The notes: generated by a model from the letters alone, not told the origin. DNA of 47,415 nt from JBAZHE01 sp041652555 (GCA_041652555.1 JBAZHE010000008.1:1-47415); one strand, 5' to 3'; shown: positions 17,152-25,347, counted from the stretch's first letter. Program-made: numbers and translations.

Positions 17152-18090
17152 CTATATCACCCCTGATTCTAAAAGTGTAATTTCCGGATTGTCTTTCGCT
17201 TCAAGCCTCACCTTACATCCCAACGGCAAGCACAGATTGTCAGGAATATGCCCAAAGTCACAATCGTAGATTACCGGAAAATCATATTCGCCAAACACCA
17301 ATGAGATAAAATCTTTCACCCCCATTTTTACATTCTCTGGCGGATTGCATCCCTGTAACTTTCCGATAATAACCCCGCTTAGCTTTTCGAACATTCCGAG
17401 AAGCTTCATCTGGGTCAAAATACCATCAAGACGATCGTATGTCTTGCCGATATCCTCTATGAAAAGCACCTTACCATCAAACAGGCTTGCCGGACAAAAT
17501 CTCGTTCCAGCAATAACACCCAAACTCCAGACGTTCCCGCCGATTAGCTGACCCTCAGCCACTCCGCTCCTGTAAGTATTCCACTTGGAGACCGATGGCA
17601 GTTTCCCTGTGTAACCGCTCAGAATCTCAATCCAGTTACGATGAGTGAAATTAGTAGGAGTTTCTGGTAAACCATAGCTCCAAATAGTAAACGGGCCGTG
17701 AAAACTAACAATACCTTCATTAAGCAAAGGAACCATCAGCGACACAATATTACTTATGCCAATAAATGGCTTGTAATTATCCCGGATAAGTGAAAAATCC
17801 AGGAAAGGAAGAACTTTATTCATGCAAGTCCCCCCGCCCGCACACATAATTGCTTCAACATCATCGCGAAGAAACATGTTATGCAATCCTTCGGCTATTT
17901 TCTCGGGCCTTTCAGCAAGATAAAAATATTTCGAATGCACGGTCTCTCCTTCGACAACCTGGACTCCTCTTTTTTCCAGCTGCTCTTTACCGCGCTGATA
18001 AATATCAGAACTCCACACAGACTCAGGTGCCGAGATTGTAACTATCCCAATAGTCGGCTTGTTTGACTTAATCTTTAATCCTTTTTTCAT
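17152..18090 (-). CDS. S66-family MccF-like peptidase, second copy
   Basis: 312 residues. S113 in GISNIVS (Asn in place of the usual Asp after Ser), E212 in FIEDIG and H281 in DFGHIPDN form a complete S66 triad; GGNVWSLG and LCLPLG also match. Only modestly similar to the copy at 15360, so not a recent duplicate. Located inside the radical SAM/ligase operon, 27 bases after the aminoacyl ligase gene, with GGAGGTAG before its ATG. By family analogy (MccF confers immunity to microcin C-type aminoacyl-nucleotides) it could process or detoxify the operon's product; ordinary cell-wall recycling is the alternative. Confidence 0.88.
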   Translation of the reverse strand: MKKGLKIKSNKPTIGIVTISAPESVWSSDIYQRGKEQLEKRGVQVVEGETVHSKYFYLAERPEKIAEGLHNMFLRDDVEAIMCAGGGTCMNKVLPFLDFSLIRDNYKPFIGISNIVSLMVPLLNEGIVSFHGPFTIWSYGLPETPTNFTHRNWIEILSGYTGKLPSVSKWNTYRSGVAEGQLIGGNVWSLGVIAGTRFCPASLFDGKVLFIEDIGKTYDRLDGILTQMKLLGMFEKLSGVIIGKLQGCNPPENVKMGVKDFISLVFGEYDFPVIYDCDFGHIPDNLCLPLGCKVRLEAKDNPEITLLESGVI

Positions 18091-18117
18091 GTAACTACCT
18101 CCTTTTTATAGTTTTGT

Positions 18118-19122
18118 TTAACAACAATCAAATGTCCCGGGAAATAATAGCACATCATTGATGCCTGCTCCCAGCAATAAAGAAATGAATCTGTCTATTC
18201 CGATTCCGAAGCCAGCCATAGGACTAGCTATCTCCATGTCGGAAAAAAATTCTTCGCAGATATCGTTATTCTCAGTAATACCGAGGGATTCTCTGCGATA
18301 AACAGAATTCGCTTCATACAGAGACCTGTACCGCTTGGGATCAAGCATTTTTTCCCCGCCATCTCCAATCTCAATTCCATTGAACATAACCTGAAACCTG
18401 TTTGCAGTTTTCTTCCCCTGATCAATTCTGGAAATAGTGGCCAATGGTATTGGAAATTCGATCAGAAATGACAACTCCTGCATTCGCGGTTCCACAAAGT
18501 GCTTCACCAAATTGTCCATTATCTCCCACTCACTGGTACGATTCTTAATATTCACACCTGCCTTGTCGAGCAAACAAAGAGCCTTGTCAGAAATATCTTC
18601 CTCGAAGATATCTAAGCCAACAGCTTCCTTGACTGCTTCATAACAAGTTACCATCTTTAATTCACGAAAGTCATAATTTCCCGTTGTGAGCGTACCGAAT
18701 GCCTCTAACACACTATGCTGGATCAAACCAAATGCCAGCTCAATTTGATCGTGTATCAATTTATTCGGTTGCTTAACTTCGAGCATCGTGAATTCACTAA
18801 GATGCGATTCTGAATCAACCTCTGCTCTGAAACACCGAGAAAACTCGAATACTCCGCCCTCAAAGAAACTACAAATTCGCTTGAGTCTGTCCTCTGGACA
18901 CATGGAAAGGAAGTATTTTTTTCCAGTGATCGGATGCGCAGTTTCGAACTGAACAAACGGACCACCCTCTCTGTGTGTGCATAAAAGCGGCGTTTCTACT
19001 TCCAATAACCCTTTGCGTTCAAGATATCCCCTCATTGAAGAAACAATTTTACTTCTCTTCTTGATAAGATCGACAATTGTCGGCCTTTTCGACAAAAATA
19101 TTCCTCTTCCTTCCTTTTTCAT
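18118..19122 (-). CDS. EpmA/GenX-like lysyl-tRNA-synthetase paralogue (aminoacyl ligase)
   Basis: Class II aminoacyl-tRNA-synthetase catalytic core without an anticodon-binding domain, 334 residues, the size of EpmA (PoxA/GenX), which ligates (beta-)lysine to elongation factor P. Motif 1 region VETPLL, PEDRLKR near 76-82, motif 2 FRAE (98-101) followed by HLSEFTMLEV, and motif 3 GFGIGIDR are all present. The ATG at 19122 overlaps the upstream stop as ATGA and has GAGGAGG before it; a longer frame to 19149 is less likely. Position between epimerase and MccF-like peptidase suggests it activates an amino acid for a pathway product; EF-P modification cannot be excluded. No EpmB-type aminomutase is visible nearby. 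Confidence 0.85.
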   Translation of the reverse strand: MKKEGRGIFLSKRPTIVDLIKKRSKIVSSMRGYLERKGLLEVETPLLCTHREGGPFVQFETAHPITGKKYFLSMCPEDRLKRICSFFEGGVFEFSRCFRAEVDSESHLSEFTMLEVKQPNKLIHDQIELAFGLIQHSVLEAFGTLTTGNYDFRELKMVTCYEAVKEAVGLDIFEEDISDKALCLLDKAGVNIKNRTSEWEIMDNLVKHFVEPRMQELSFLIEFPIPLATISRIDQGKKTANRFQVMFNGIEIGDGGEKMLDPKRYRSLYEANSVYRRESLGITENNDICEEFFSDMEIASPMAGFGIGIDRFISLLLGAGINDVLLFPGTFDCC

Positions 19123-20003
19123 TTTCTCCTCCTCTTTGTTAACCACCATTTGTAAGTTGTTTTTATTCCATCAATTAAAGATGTCTCCGGAATAATCCCA
19201 AGCACTCTTTCTGCTTTACTAATGTCCGCAAAACGATTCTTGTCTGTTAAAGTAGATTGGTTTTCTTGGTCTTGTATATCAAACCTGGCATCAGCTTTAA
19301 CTCCTATCACTGTCGAAACTAAGTTGAGGAATTGATTAATTGTAACCAACTCGCGCCCACTTATGTTAAACACATGTCCATGTGCAGTTTTATTACCAAT
19401 AATACTTGTAATAGCTTGACACAGATCATATACATAACCGAACTGGACAATATTTTCTCCATTGCCAGACATAATGATAGGCTGTCTTTCCAAAATTCTT
19501 TCAAAAAAATAATCTATTCTTCTGCTTTGGTCATAAGGCCCATACACATAAACAGGTCTTACAACTGAAACGGGTATATTATATTTTTTTGAATACAGAA
19601 AAAGATGTTGTTCAGCTAACCACTTGTTGTATCCGTACTCACTCTCTTTAATAGAAGTACATTTAGCATGATCCTCTGTTATCGGCCAACATACTGGTGG
19701 CTGAGAACAAACAGCAATACTGCTGCAAAAAATGTAGTGTCCGAATCTACCGCCTAAACAATCAAGAACGGTTGCGACGTCGTTTTCATTATACCCAGAA
19801 AAATCGATAACTACATCGAATTTTTTTCCGCGGAGTCCATCCTCAACCGCTGAATGATTGTAACGATCAGCAACAATTAACGAAACATTCTTACTAGACT
19901 TTCTCGTTCCTCTATTTAATATAGAAACAGAGTGCTTATCGGCCAATAACCCTACTAGAACCTTACCAATAAAATATGTTCCACCCAGCACAAGTATATC
20001 CAT
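19119..20003 (-). CDS. NAD-dependent epimerase/dehydratase (extended SDR)
   Basis: Nucleotide-sugar-type epimerase, dehydratase or reductase. 294 residues. Rossmann motif GGTYFIG at 7-13; catalytic YGYNK with the Tyr-x3-Lys pair; upstream Ser in CSSIAV; RPVYVYGPYD typical of extended SDRs; GHVFNISG near the substrate end. GGAGG precedes the ATG. It follows a 131-base gap with two hairpins and overlaps the ligase gene by four bases (ATGA), so both are translationally coupled. The substrate is unknown. Confidence 0.88.
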   Translation of the reverse strand: MDILVLGGTYFIGKVLVGLLADKHSVSILNRGTRKSSKNVSLIVADRYNHSAVEDGLRGKKFDVVIDFSGYNENDVATVLDCLGGRFGHYIFCSSIAVCSQPPVCWPITEDHAKCTSIKESEYGYNKWLAEQHLFLYSKKYNIPVSVVRPVYVYGPYDQSRRIDYFFERILERQPIIMSGNGENIVQFGYVYDLCQAITSIIGNKTAHGHVFNISGRELVTINQFLNLVSTVIGVKADARFDIQDQENQSTLTDKNRFADISKAERVLGIIPETSLIDGIKTTYKWWLTKRRRK

Positions 20004-20037
20004 TTTAATACCTCCGTATTTAATTTTTAATGTGCGT

Positions 20038-20128
20038 TAGCTAATTTTTAGCTAGTAACTATCAATTAAATTAATAACGGATAATTATCAGATAAAGTTG
20101 GCGAGGATAATTTTTTAGATTACCCTCG
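20038..20128 (-). other. Structured intergenic region inside the operon (two hairpins)
   Basis: TAGCTAA/TTAGCTA (20038-20054, three-base loop) and CGAGGATAAT/ATTACCCTCG (20102-20128, seven-base loop, one G-U pair) lie between the MoaA-like and epimerase genes. Neither has a T run behind it on the minus strand, so terminator function is weak at best; mRNA processing or differential stability fits better. I recognise no riboswitch class. Confidence 0.4.
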
Positions 20129-20134
20129 TCTCAG

Positions 20135-21109
20135 CTATACATTCCATGCCTGCGGATGAAAGACTGCACCTTCATATGTCTGAAGAACGTTCTTAATAGC
20201 GGTATCAATATCTACTTGATCGGCTACGCCCTCTAATAACGAAAGCAGATCAACCAGATTATCGCTTCTCAAGAGACATCTCTGCAAACACCCATCCGAA
20301 GTTATACGCAAAGCCATTAAAGCATCTTGACACTTGTAGTGCCTACAATCTTTGCAAGTATCACCATACCAGGTTCCTTTTCTGGCATCTTTAATCATTA
20401 CAATGGCTCCGCTTGCCATCTCGAATGTTGGCATTGGCGTTCCAATTCCTCTAGGAGGCGTTACCAGACTGCTCTTTTGCGCCTTCCCAGCCAAGTCATT
20501 TTCAATTGCGTCGAGCGGCATATAATACTGGGACAAGAACCGCGTTTCCTGCGGCATGTTCATCAAGTCGAGCAACTTCAACACTGCTCCATACTTGCCG
20601 GCGTATTCAATCATCTTCGGTATCTCATGATCGTTTATGCCCTTCATAACCACCATGTTCAACTTAAGCTTAATGCCAGTGTTAGCGCATCGCCTTATAG
20701 CATTCAACAACAGATCCAGTCTGCCGTTACCCGTTACTTTGTAGAAAGTGAACGGGTCAAGACTGTCTAAACTGAAGTTCATACAAGACAATCCGCTTTC
20801 TCTTAGTTGCTCGGCGATTTTCCCTGCCTTATGAGACCTAGTAACAAGCTCAATCCGTTTAATCCCCTTAACAGTGAACAACAGCTCAACCATTTTAGGA
20901 ATATCATTACGAGCAAGAGGCTCACCACCAGTAATCTTTAACTCGGAAATACCATGAGCTGACATTGTTTTTACCAAGCTCAAGATTTGACGTAAGCTCA
21001 TTTCCTTTTTACAGGAAACCCGGCTAGCTTCTCCTCCAGGCCGACAATATAGACACCTATGGCCACACTTCTCAGTTACACATATGCGCAAATACGGAAT
21101 CTTATTCAT
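20135..21109 (-). CDS. MoaA-like radical SAM enzyme
   Basis: Radical S-adenosylmethionine enzyme, 324 residues from ATG 21109 (AGAGAGG eight bases before; one base after the preceding stop). The 4Fe-4S motif CGHRCLYC (Cys 15, 19, 22), GGEPLAR, FSLDSLDPFTFYKVTG and NMVVMKGIND follow MoaA order. The C-terminal part has a second set of Cys (CKDCRHYKC) and ALRITSDGCLQRCLL, like the MoaA auxiliary cluster. The C-terminal GG tail of true MoaA is absent and no other molybdopterin gene is nearby, so molybdenum cofactor synthesis is unlikely; MoaA relatives such as the octosyl acid synthase of nucleoside antibiotics show that the fold can act on other nucleotides. The reaction is unknown. Confidence 0.88.
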   Translation of the reverse strand: MNKIPYLRICVTEKCGHRCLYCRPGGEASRVSCKKEMSLRQILSLVKTMSAHGISELKITGGEPLARNDIPKMVELLFTVKGIKRIELVTRSHKAGKIAEQLRESGLSCMNFSLDSLDPFTFYKVTGNGRLDLLLNAIRRCANTGIKLKLNMVVMKGINDHEIPKMIEYAGKYGAVLKLLDLMNMPQETRFLSQYYMPLDAIENDLAGKAQKSSLVTPPRGIGTPMPTFEMASGAIVMIKDARKGTWYGDTCKDCRHYKCQDALMALRITSDGCLQRCLLRSDNLVDLLSLLEGVADQVDIDTAIKNVLQTYEGAVFHPQAWNV

Positions 21110-21110
21110 G

Positions 21111-22589
21111 TTAATCACCTCTCTTTAGCATATTTTTGCCTAAAATTAAGTTAAGCCAATACTTCTCAATTGGGGCACTGTAAAAATGTATCTTACAACG
21201 CAACCACACCAAGCATTTCAATAGGCCATACACCCTTCGTGCGATAGGTTTTGATTTTAAATCCACCAAAAACCATTCAGGAGGATAAAGAAAATCACTA
21301 TACAAATCGCCGAACAAACGCACGTTTTTTTCCACCTTCTTATCTAACCACGGTATTTGAACAGCATAATAATTATACCTTGACCATTCGGACAATGAAC
21401 TAGGCGGAGTGTAACCAAGCTTTTTAGCTTCTTCATATAAAGGTGTTCCTGGTAACGGGGCATAAAAATGAATATTGATTTCAAAATTACCACTCAACTT
21501 TTTCATTCTTAGCGCCATTTCCAATGTCGACTTAACATCATCGGAAATCCCAGGCATACCCACGATAAAGGTAAAAGCTGAAGAAATATCATATTTCGCG
21601 CAAAGCTTAGCAGCGTCCATAATATCTTCGGTTGTACACCCCTTATTAATGTAATTCAGGGAAGCTTGAGAGCCAGACTCAGCTCCAATCAGCAACCTTT
21701 TTAATCCAGACTCACGGATCAACTCAAGATCGTCTGACAACCTCTTTAATCCTTTTGGATGAGCTGAGGCAGCCCAGCTTATATTTATCCCATTATCAAT
21801 TAACCCTTGGGCAAACTTTACGACCCTATTTCTATCTACGAAGAAATTTGAATCATAGAATTTAATGCCATCAAGATTGTATTTTTTAACGAGACCTGAC
21901 ACTTCGCTCAACATTCTGTCAGCCGTCAAAGCCTTCCATCGCGATCCATAGCTCGACACCTCGCTGCAGTATCCGCAACGATGCGGACACCCCTGACTTG
22001 AGATAAAGTTCATAACTCTTTTCCCGAGTAAACGATCTTGCCTTACGTATCTTTCAACATCTAAAAGATGCCAAGGATATGGGGGCAAAGATTCCTTGTC
22101 ATACATCGCCGGTTTACTAATTTCAATATCGCCTCTTTTAACTACGCCGGCAATACTGGTTATTGTGCGCCCTGACTGGAGAAGCTTTACAAGCTCAAGG
22201 AAGGGATATTCTCCTTGACCACGAACAACATAGTCAACAGTAGAATCATTAAACAAAGTCTCAGGAATAACTGTCCCAAGAGGTCCACCAAAAACAATAG
22301 GAATGCTTCTGCTCAATGACTTAACATAAGAAGACATTTCTAATCCTCTCTCCAATTGTCCTCCCCCAATCATAGAGCTTATGCCGAAACAAACACAATC
22401 GGCAAGGTTTTTTTCTACGACGCGTTTGTCAGATTCCTCATTTCCGAGATTACCGTCCAACAATATGACTTTATACCCTTCAACTACTAATGGAGCCGCC
22501 ACCGATAAAATCGACAACGGGGCCCAAAAGTAAGGATAAAATGGTTTAAAGTCTATGGCAGGATAGTATAATACCACAGTGTTTTTCAT
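21111..22589 (-). CDS. B12-binding domain radical SAM enzyme
   Basis: 492 residues. The N-terminal ~135 residues form a Rossmann-like cobalamin-binding domain (PLSILSVAAPL, LLDGNLGN, IVFGGPLGT, VRGQGEYPF), then a radical SAM barrel with CPHRCGYC (Cys 201, 205, 208) and GAESGSQASLNYINKG, and a C-terminal helical part. This architecture (BchE/MiaB-like class B) performs methylations, ring formations or other radical steps. No DxHxxG cobalamin-axial motif is evident, so base-off binding is expected. First gene of the operon, with AGGAGGG before its ATG and a sigma70-like promoter about 50 bases upstream. Confidence 0.9.
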   Translation of the reverse strand: MKNTVVLYYPAIDFKPFYPYFWAPLSILSVAAPLVVEGYKVILLDGNLGNEESDKRVVEKNLADCVCFGISSMIGGGQLERGLEMSSYVKSLSRSIPIVFGGPLGTVIPETLFNDSTVDYVVRGQGEYPFLELVKLLQSGRTITSIAGVVKRGDIEISKPAMYDKESLPPYPWHLLDVERYVRQDRLLGKRVMNFISSQGCPHRCGYCSEVSSYGSRWKALTADRMLSEVSGLVKKYNLDGIKFYDSNFFVDRNRVVKFAQGLIDNGINISWAASAHPKGLKRLSDDLELIRESGLKRLLIGAESGSQASLNYINKGCTTEDIMDAAKLCAKYDISSAFTFIVGMPGISDDVKSTLEMALRMKKLSGNFEINIHFYAPLPGTPLYEEAKKLGYTPPSSLSEWSRYNYYAVQIPWLDKKVEKNVRLFGDLYSDFLYPPEWFLVDLKSKPIARRVYGLLKCLVWLRCKIHFYSAPIEKYWLNLILGKNMLKRGD

Positions 22590-22640
22590 GACTAAATCCC
22601 TCCTGTTTTATTGTTTATTTATCAAAGAACACGAACATCA

Positions 22641-22670
22641 TATATAATCATTTTTTTAATTTTCTGTCAA
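22641..22670 (-). promoter_or_regulatory. Sigma70-type promoter of the radical SAM operon
   Basis: On the minus strand TTGACA (complement of 22665-22670), 18 bases, TATATA (complement of 22641-22646), about 50 bases upstream of the ATG at 22589. The consensus -35 is strong for this AT-rich genome. Confidence 0.6.
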
Positions 22671-22737
22671 CAGTGGGCATTAGTTGACTTCTGCCAATTT
22701 AACAAACATATTTCTCGGACTATTTATTGCCAAAAAC

Positions 22738-22765
22738 AAAATAGCGACTGTTTTGTCGCTATTTT
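22738..22765. terminator. Perfect 11-bp terminator hairpin in a 344-bp gene-free stretch
   Basis: AAAATAGCGAC and GTCGCTATTTT pair perfectly around a six-base loop, with T-rich sequence on either strand. The gene-free stretch 22590-22933 also holds the operon promoter; from 22766 to 22933 I see no gene, only a GTTGCTATTTT that repeats the right arm with one change. Confidence 0.65.
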
Positions 22766-22933
22766 ATCAATCTACGTACAGTTGCTATTTTGAAGCACTC
22801 GGGTTTGCACGATACTAAATTGTCTCTGCGGGGGTTGCTTGACGACTTTAGAACTCTTGATTGGGTTGAAGTGTGGGAAAATTTACGTTTTACAACAGTT
22901 GAACTAAGCTATTTAATTGACATAATCAAATAG

Positions 22934-23425
22934 CTATACACTTATTTTTTTAAATTTATTTTTAAACCAACCTGCTATTAACACAATAATAGCTGATGGT
23001 ATAACTGAAAATAAAACAAAAATCAAGACAATAGAAAATATAAAACAAATATTATTTATTTTTAAAAATTCAGAGAGAAAATCAAAATTAAAATAAAGAA
23101 AATAAAAAAATAGAAGAATAAAATTAACTAAAATTAATATAATTGAATATCTCAAATAGTGAACTACTTTTATCATTCCTATTAAAAATACTCCTAAAAA
23201 AGCGCCCAAAACAATACTCAAAATAATTATTATCGGCACACCATCAAATACTCCGGGATTTCTACACCCTGCATATTCACTACCTGCTAAATTAAATAAA
23301 AAGTTAGCAAAAGAAAAACATTCACCATGCTTTTCGTTATAACCAAGCAACAGAAAGAAAGAGGTTATTCCTAAAATTGTTCCACCGAAAATACCGGAGG
23401 ACAATTTATAAACTAGCTTATTCAT
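22934..23425 (-). CDS. Hypothetical four-helix membrane protein
   Basis: 163 residues, very AT-rich codons. Four hydrophobic segments (about 10-28, 63-85, 92-113, 128-152); a Cys-containing loop between the first two (HGECFSF, GCRNPG) is likely extracytoplasmic. No family is recognised. It is followed upstream on the strand by the GNAT gene with a 22-base gap. Confidence 0.7.
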   Translation of the reverse strand: MNKLVYKLSSGIFGGTILGITSFFLLLGYNEKHGECFSFANFLFNLAGSEYAGCRNPGVFDGVPIIIILSIVLGAFLGVFLIGMIKVVHYLRYSIILILVNFILLFFYFLYFNFDFLSEFLKINNICFIFSIVLIFVLFSVIPSAIIVLIAGWFKNKFKKISV

Positions 23426-23447
23426 AATTTTAATATAGTTTTTTAAA

Positions 23448-23900
23448 CTAAATAATTTTCATCCAAAGCATTCCCGGATATCCGTCATCAGGGTCATTGA
23501 TAATCCCCTCTTTTTTAAATCCAAGTTTTTCATAGAATTTCCACGAGTTGCTATGAGTTTCCGGGCTGTAGCATTCTATCTCAGTAAAAGACAAATTTTT
23601 TGCTTCTTCAATGATTTTTTGCACAAGATTACTCCCAACACCTTCGCTTTGTGTTTTAGAAGCGACTATATATAATTCTGCGGGATTTTTCGTTTTTGCG
23701 TGCATACTGAGATATTCAAGCGCTTTTCTAAATCCTGCTATCCCGACCACTTCGCCGTCTTTTTCCGCGACATAAAAAATCGCTTTGTCCTCGTCTAGAT
23801 TTTTTTCAAGCTCATCCAAGAATTCCTTGTCAGTCCAATATTTCGCAAAAATATCTTGCGCTGCGTTTTTGTCGCTTTTTTTGTATTCTCTAATTCTCAT
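23448..23900 (-). CDS. GNAT-family N-acetyltransferase
   Basis: Acetyl-CoA-dependent acetyltransferase, 150 residues from the ATG at 23900 (MRIREYKKSD, the standard GNAT opening). Acetyl-CoA loop region QSEGVGSNLVQKII matches motif A (Q/RxxGxG/A), preceded by ELYIVAS; motif B is SWKFYEKLGFKKEG. The longer frame to 23942 adds a hydrophobic stretch overlapping a terminator and is unlikely. Substrate unknown. Confidence 0.88.
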   Translation of the reverse strand: MRIREYKKSDKNAAQDIFAKYWTDKEFLDELEKNLDEDKAIFYVAEKDGEVVGIAGFRKALEYLSMHAKTKNPAELYIVASKTQSEGVGSNLVQKIIEEAKNLSFTEIECYSPETHSNSWKFYEKLGFKKEGIINDPDDGYPGMLWMKII

Positions 23901-23935
23901 ATACTTAATAGTACTATAAATTACATAAAATAAAA

Positions 23936-23961
23936 ATGCCACAGAAACTAATCCGTGGCAT
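23936..23961 (-). terminator. Terminator of the 194-aa orphan gene
   Basis: ATGCCAC/GTGGCAT stem with a 12-base loop, followed on the minus strand by a T-rich tract (TTTTTATTTTA); 25 bases past the stop of the gene at 23986. Confidence 0.75.
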
Positions 23962-23985
23962 GACTTTATCCGATCAAGGTTAAAG

Positions 23986-24570
23986 TCAGAGTAATACGTG
24001 GCACGCTTCGATCATAATCGAGAAAGACGTGATCTCCTCGACTGCGAACATGCCGTATTTCCCGTTATCGGTCATGAAGGCCACTACCAGCCCCTCGAAA
24101 AGCTCAGTGGCCGTTTCCCGGTCAATGAGAAAATTCTGGCAGGCCCTTGCGAGTTCTGCCGGAATTCTACTGTCCCGCAGATTCATGAATTGCTCGACTG
24201 AAAGATCAGTCGGAGCGAACCATATATCATTGGAATGACCGCTCAAATCCGCATCCTCCAGCAATCCGAGAGCGCTCGCCTCGTTTACCGAAAGAATTCG
24301 CGGAAGATCTTCATCGAATTGGAAAAAAGCATTGAGCTCCGAGCCCAAATCGGACGCCTCGCGTATCATCCGCGATTTATTGGATTTGCACTTCATGAGC
24401 GCATAAAGCGGCCGCTCATACGTGAACACGGAAGCATAGCTGTAATATTCCCCGATAACGGCGGGAATAACGGACTGACTGAGCGCCATCTGCTGTTTTA
24501 TTACTGACAGAGATGAAACATGGCTTCTTCCCGCTTTTGCCTGCGGAACCAGGCTTTGAACTTCTGACAT
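23986..24570 (-). CDS. Orphan protein of foreign base composition (194 aa)
   Basis: I recognise no family. The soluble protein has no signal or membrane segment, is rich in Ala, Leu, Glu and Ser, and contains the acidic stretch FFQFDEDLPRIL. Codons are clearly more GC-rich than in all neighbours (many GCC, CTC, GAG, CCG). The gene has its own consensus promoter (24630-24658), AGGAGGA ribosome site and terminator, so it is a self-contained transcription unit, probably horizontally acquired cargo. A possible operator overlaps the promoter. Confidence 0.75.
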   Translation of the reverse strand: MSEVQSLVPQAKAGRSHVSSLSVIKQQMALSQSVIPAVIGEYYSYASVFTYERPLYALMKCKSNKSRMIREASDLGSELNAFFQFDEDLPRILSVNEASALGLLEDADLSGHSNDIWFAPTDLSVEQFMNLRDSRIPAELARACQNFLIDRETATELFEGLVVAFMTDNGKYGMFAVEEITSFSIMIEACHVLL

Positions 24571-24594
24571 AGCCTTCCTCCTTGATGTTTGTTT

Positions 24595-24647
24595 TTTAGA
24601 AACATGTTATGAGTATTTACTCCGCTAAAATAATAGGCGTTTCTAAA
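24595..24647 (-). repeat. Inverted repeat around the orphan-gene promoter (possible operator)
   Basis: TTTAGAAAC (24595-24603) and GTTTCTAAA (24639-24647) are perfect inverted copies. The right arm lies in the spacer between -35 and -10 and the left arm in the untranslated leader, next to the palindrome AACATGTT (24601-24608). Confidence 0.45.
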
Positions 24648-24658
24648 TTTTTTGTCAA
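24630..24658 (-). promoter_or_regulatory. Sigma70-type promoter of the 194-aa orphan gene
   Basis: TTGACA (complement of 24653-24658), 17 bases, TATTAT (complement of 24630-24635), about 60 bases upstream of the ATG at 24570. Near-consensus. Confidence 0.7.
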
Positions 24659-24668
24659 GCACAAAAAT

Positions 24669-24698
24669 TTGATTTTTTTACTTATCTATGGTTATATA
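24669..24698 (+). promoter_or_regulatory. Probable promoter of the HD-hydrolase gene
   Basis: TTGATT (24669-24674), 18 bases, TATATA (24693-24698), about 50 bases before the ATG at 24751, which has AAGGAGG. Confidence 0.45.
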
Positions 24699-24750
24699 TA
24701 AAAAGCTAGTGCGGTTAATAAATCAACAATAATAAAAATAAGGAGGCAGT

Positions 24751-25347
24751 ATGAAAGAAACTTTTACAAAAATCGTAAATTTTATTTTCGAGCTTAGCCA
24801 GCTAAAACGGCAAGTACACGCCGGCTGGTGGAAAATCGGAGTTAAACAGCCGGCAACCGTTGCCGAGCATGTTTTTCGAGCCTCGCAAATCGGCTATATT
24901 CTAGCCGTTATGGAAGGTGCTAATCCGGAAAAGGTCGTTACAATGCTAATGATCCATGATAATGCCGAAACAAGAATCGGCGATCAGGATAAAGTAGCAG
25001 CCAGATATTATTCCAACAAGGAAGCAGAAAAAAGGGCTTTTGTAGAGCAGACCGAACTATTGCATCAAGCTATTCGTCAAAAATGGCAAGAATATTTTGA
25101 CGAATACGAAAACCGCACTTCTAAAGAGGGAATAGTCGCTAAGGACGCCGATTGGCTTGAGCAGGCTTTTCAAGCTAAGGAATATGTTGATTCCGGCTAC
25201 AAGGCGGCGCAAAATTGGATCGACAATGTCGCCGAAGCCGTTGAAACAGAATCTGCGAAAAAAATAATCGCAGAAATGAAAAATGTGGAATTTACCGACT
25301 GGTATAAAGGATTGAAACGCATGACCTACAAAAAGCTCGAAAAATAA
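24751..25347 (+). CDS. HD-domain hydrolase (YfbR-like nucleotidase family)
   Basis: 198 residues. Metal ligands of the HD superfamily: H40 (AEHVFRAS), H69-D70 (MIHDNAETRIGD) and D132 (KDADWLEQAF), in the arrangement of YfbR/HDDC2-type 5'-deoxynucleotidases. The E-T/S-R segment after the HD pair is also typical. These enzymes dephosphorylate deoxynucleoside monophosphates. AAGGAGG precedes the ATG; a GC-rich terminator follows. Single-gene transcription unit. Confidence 0.85.
   Translation: MKETFTKIVNFIFELSQLKRQVHAGWWKIGVKQPATVAEHVFRASQIGYILAVMEGANPEKVVTMLMIHDNAETRIGDQDKVAARYYSNKEAEKRAFVEQTELLHQAIRQKWQEYFDEYENRTSKEGIVAKDADWLEQAFQAKEYVDSGYKAAQNWIDNVAEAVETESAKKIIAEMKNVEFTDWYKGLKRMTYKKLEK

Noticed and set aside
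22590..22640. Riboswitch in the leader of the B12-dependent radical SAM gene
   Set aside because: The leader is only about 50 bases and AT-rich, too short for a cobalamin riboswitch.
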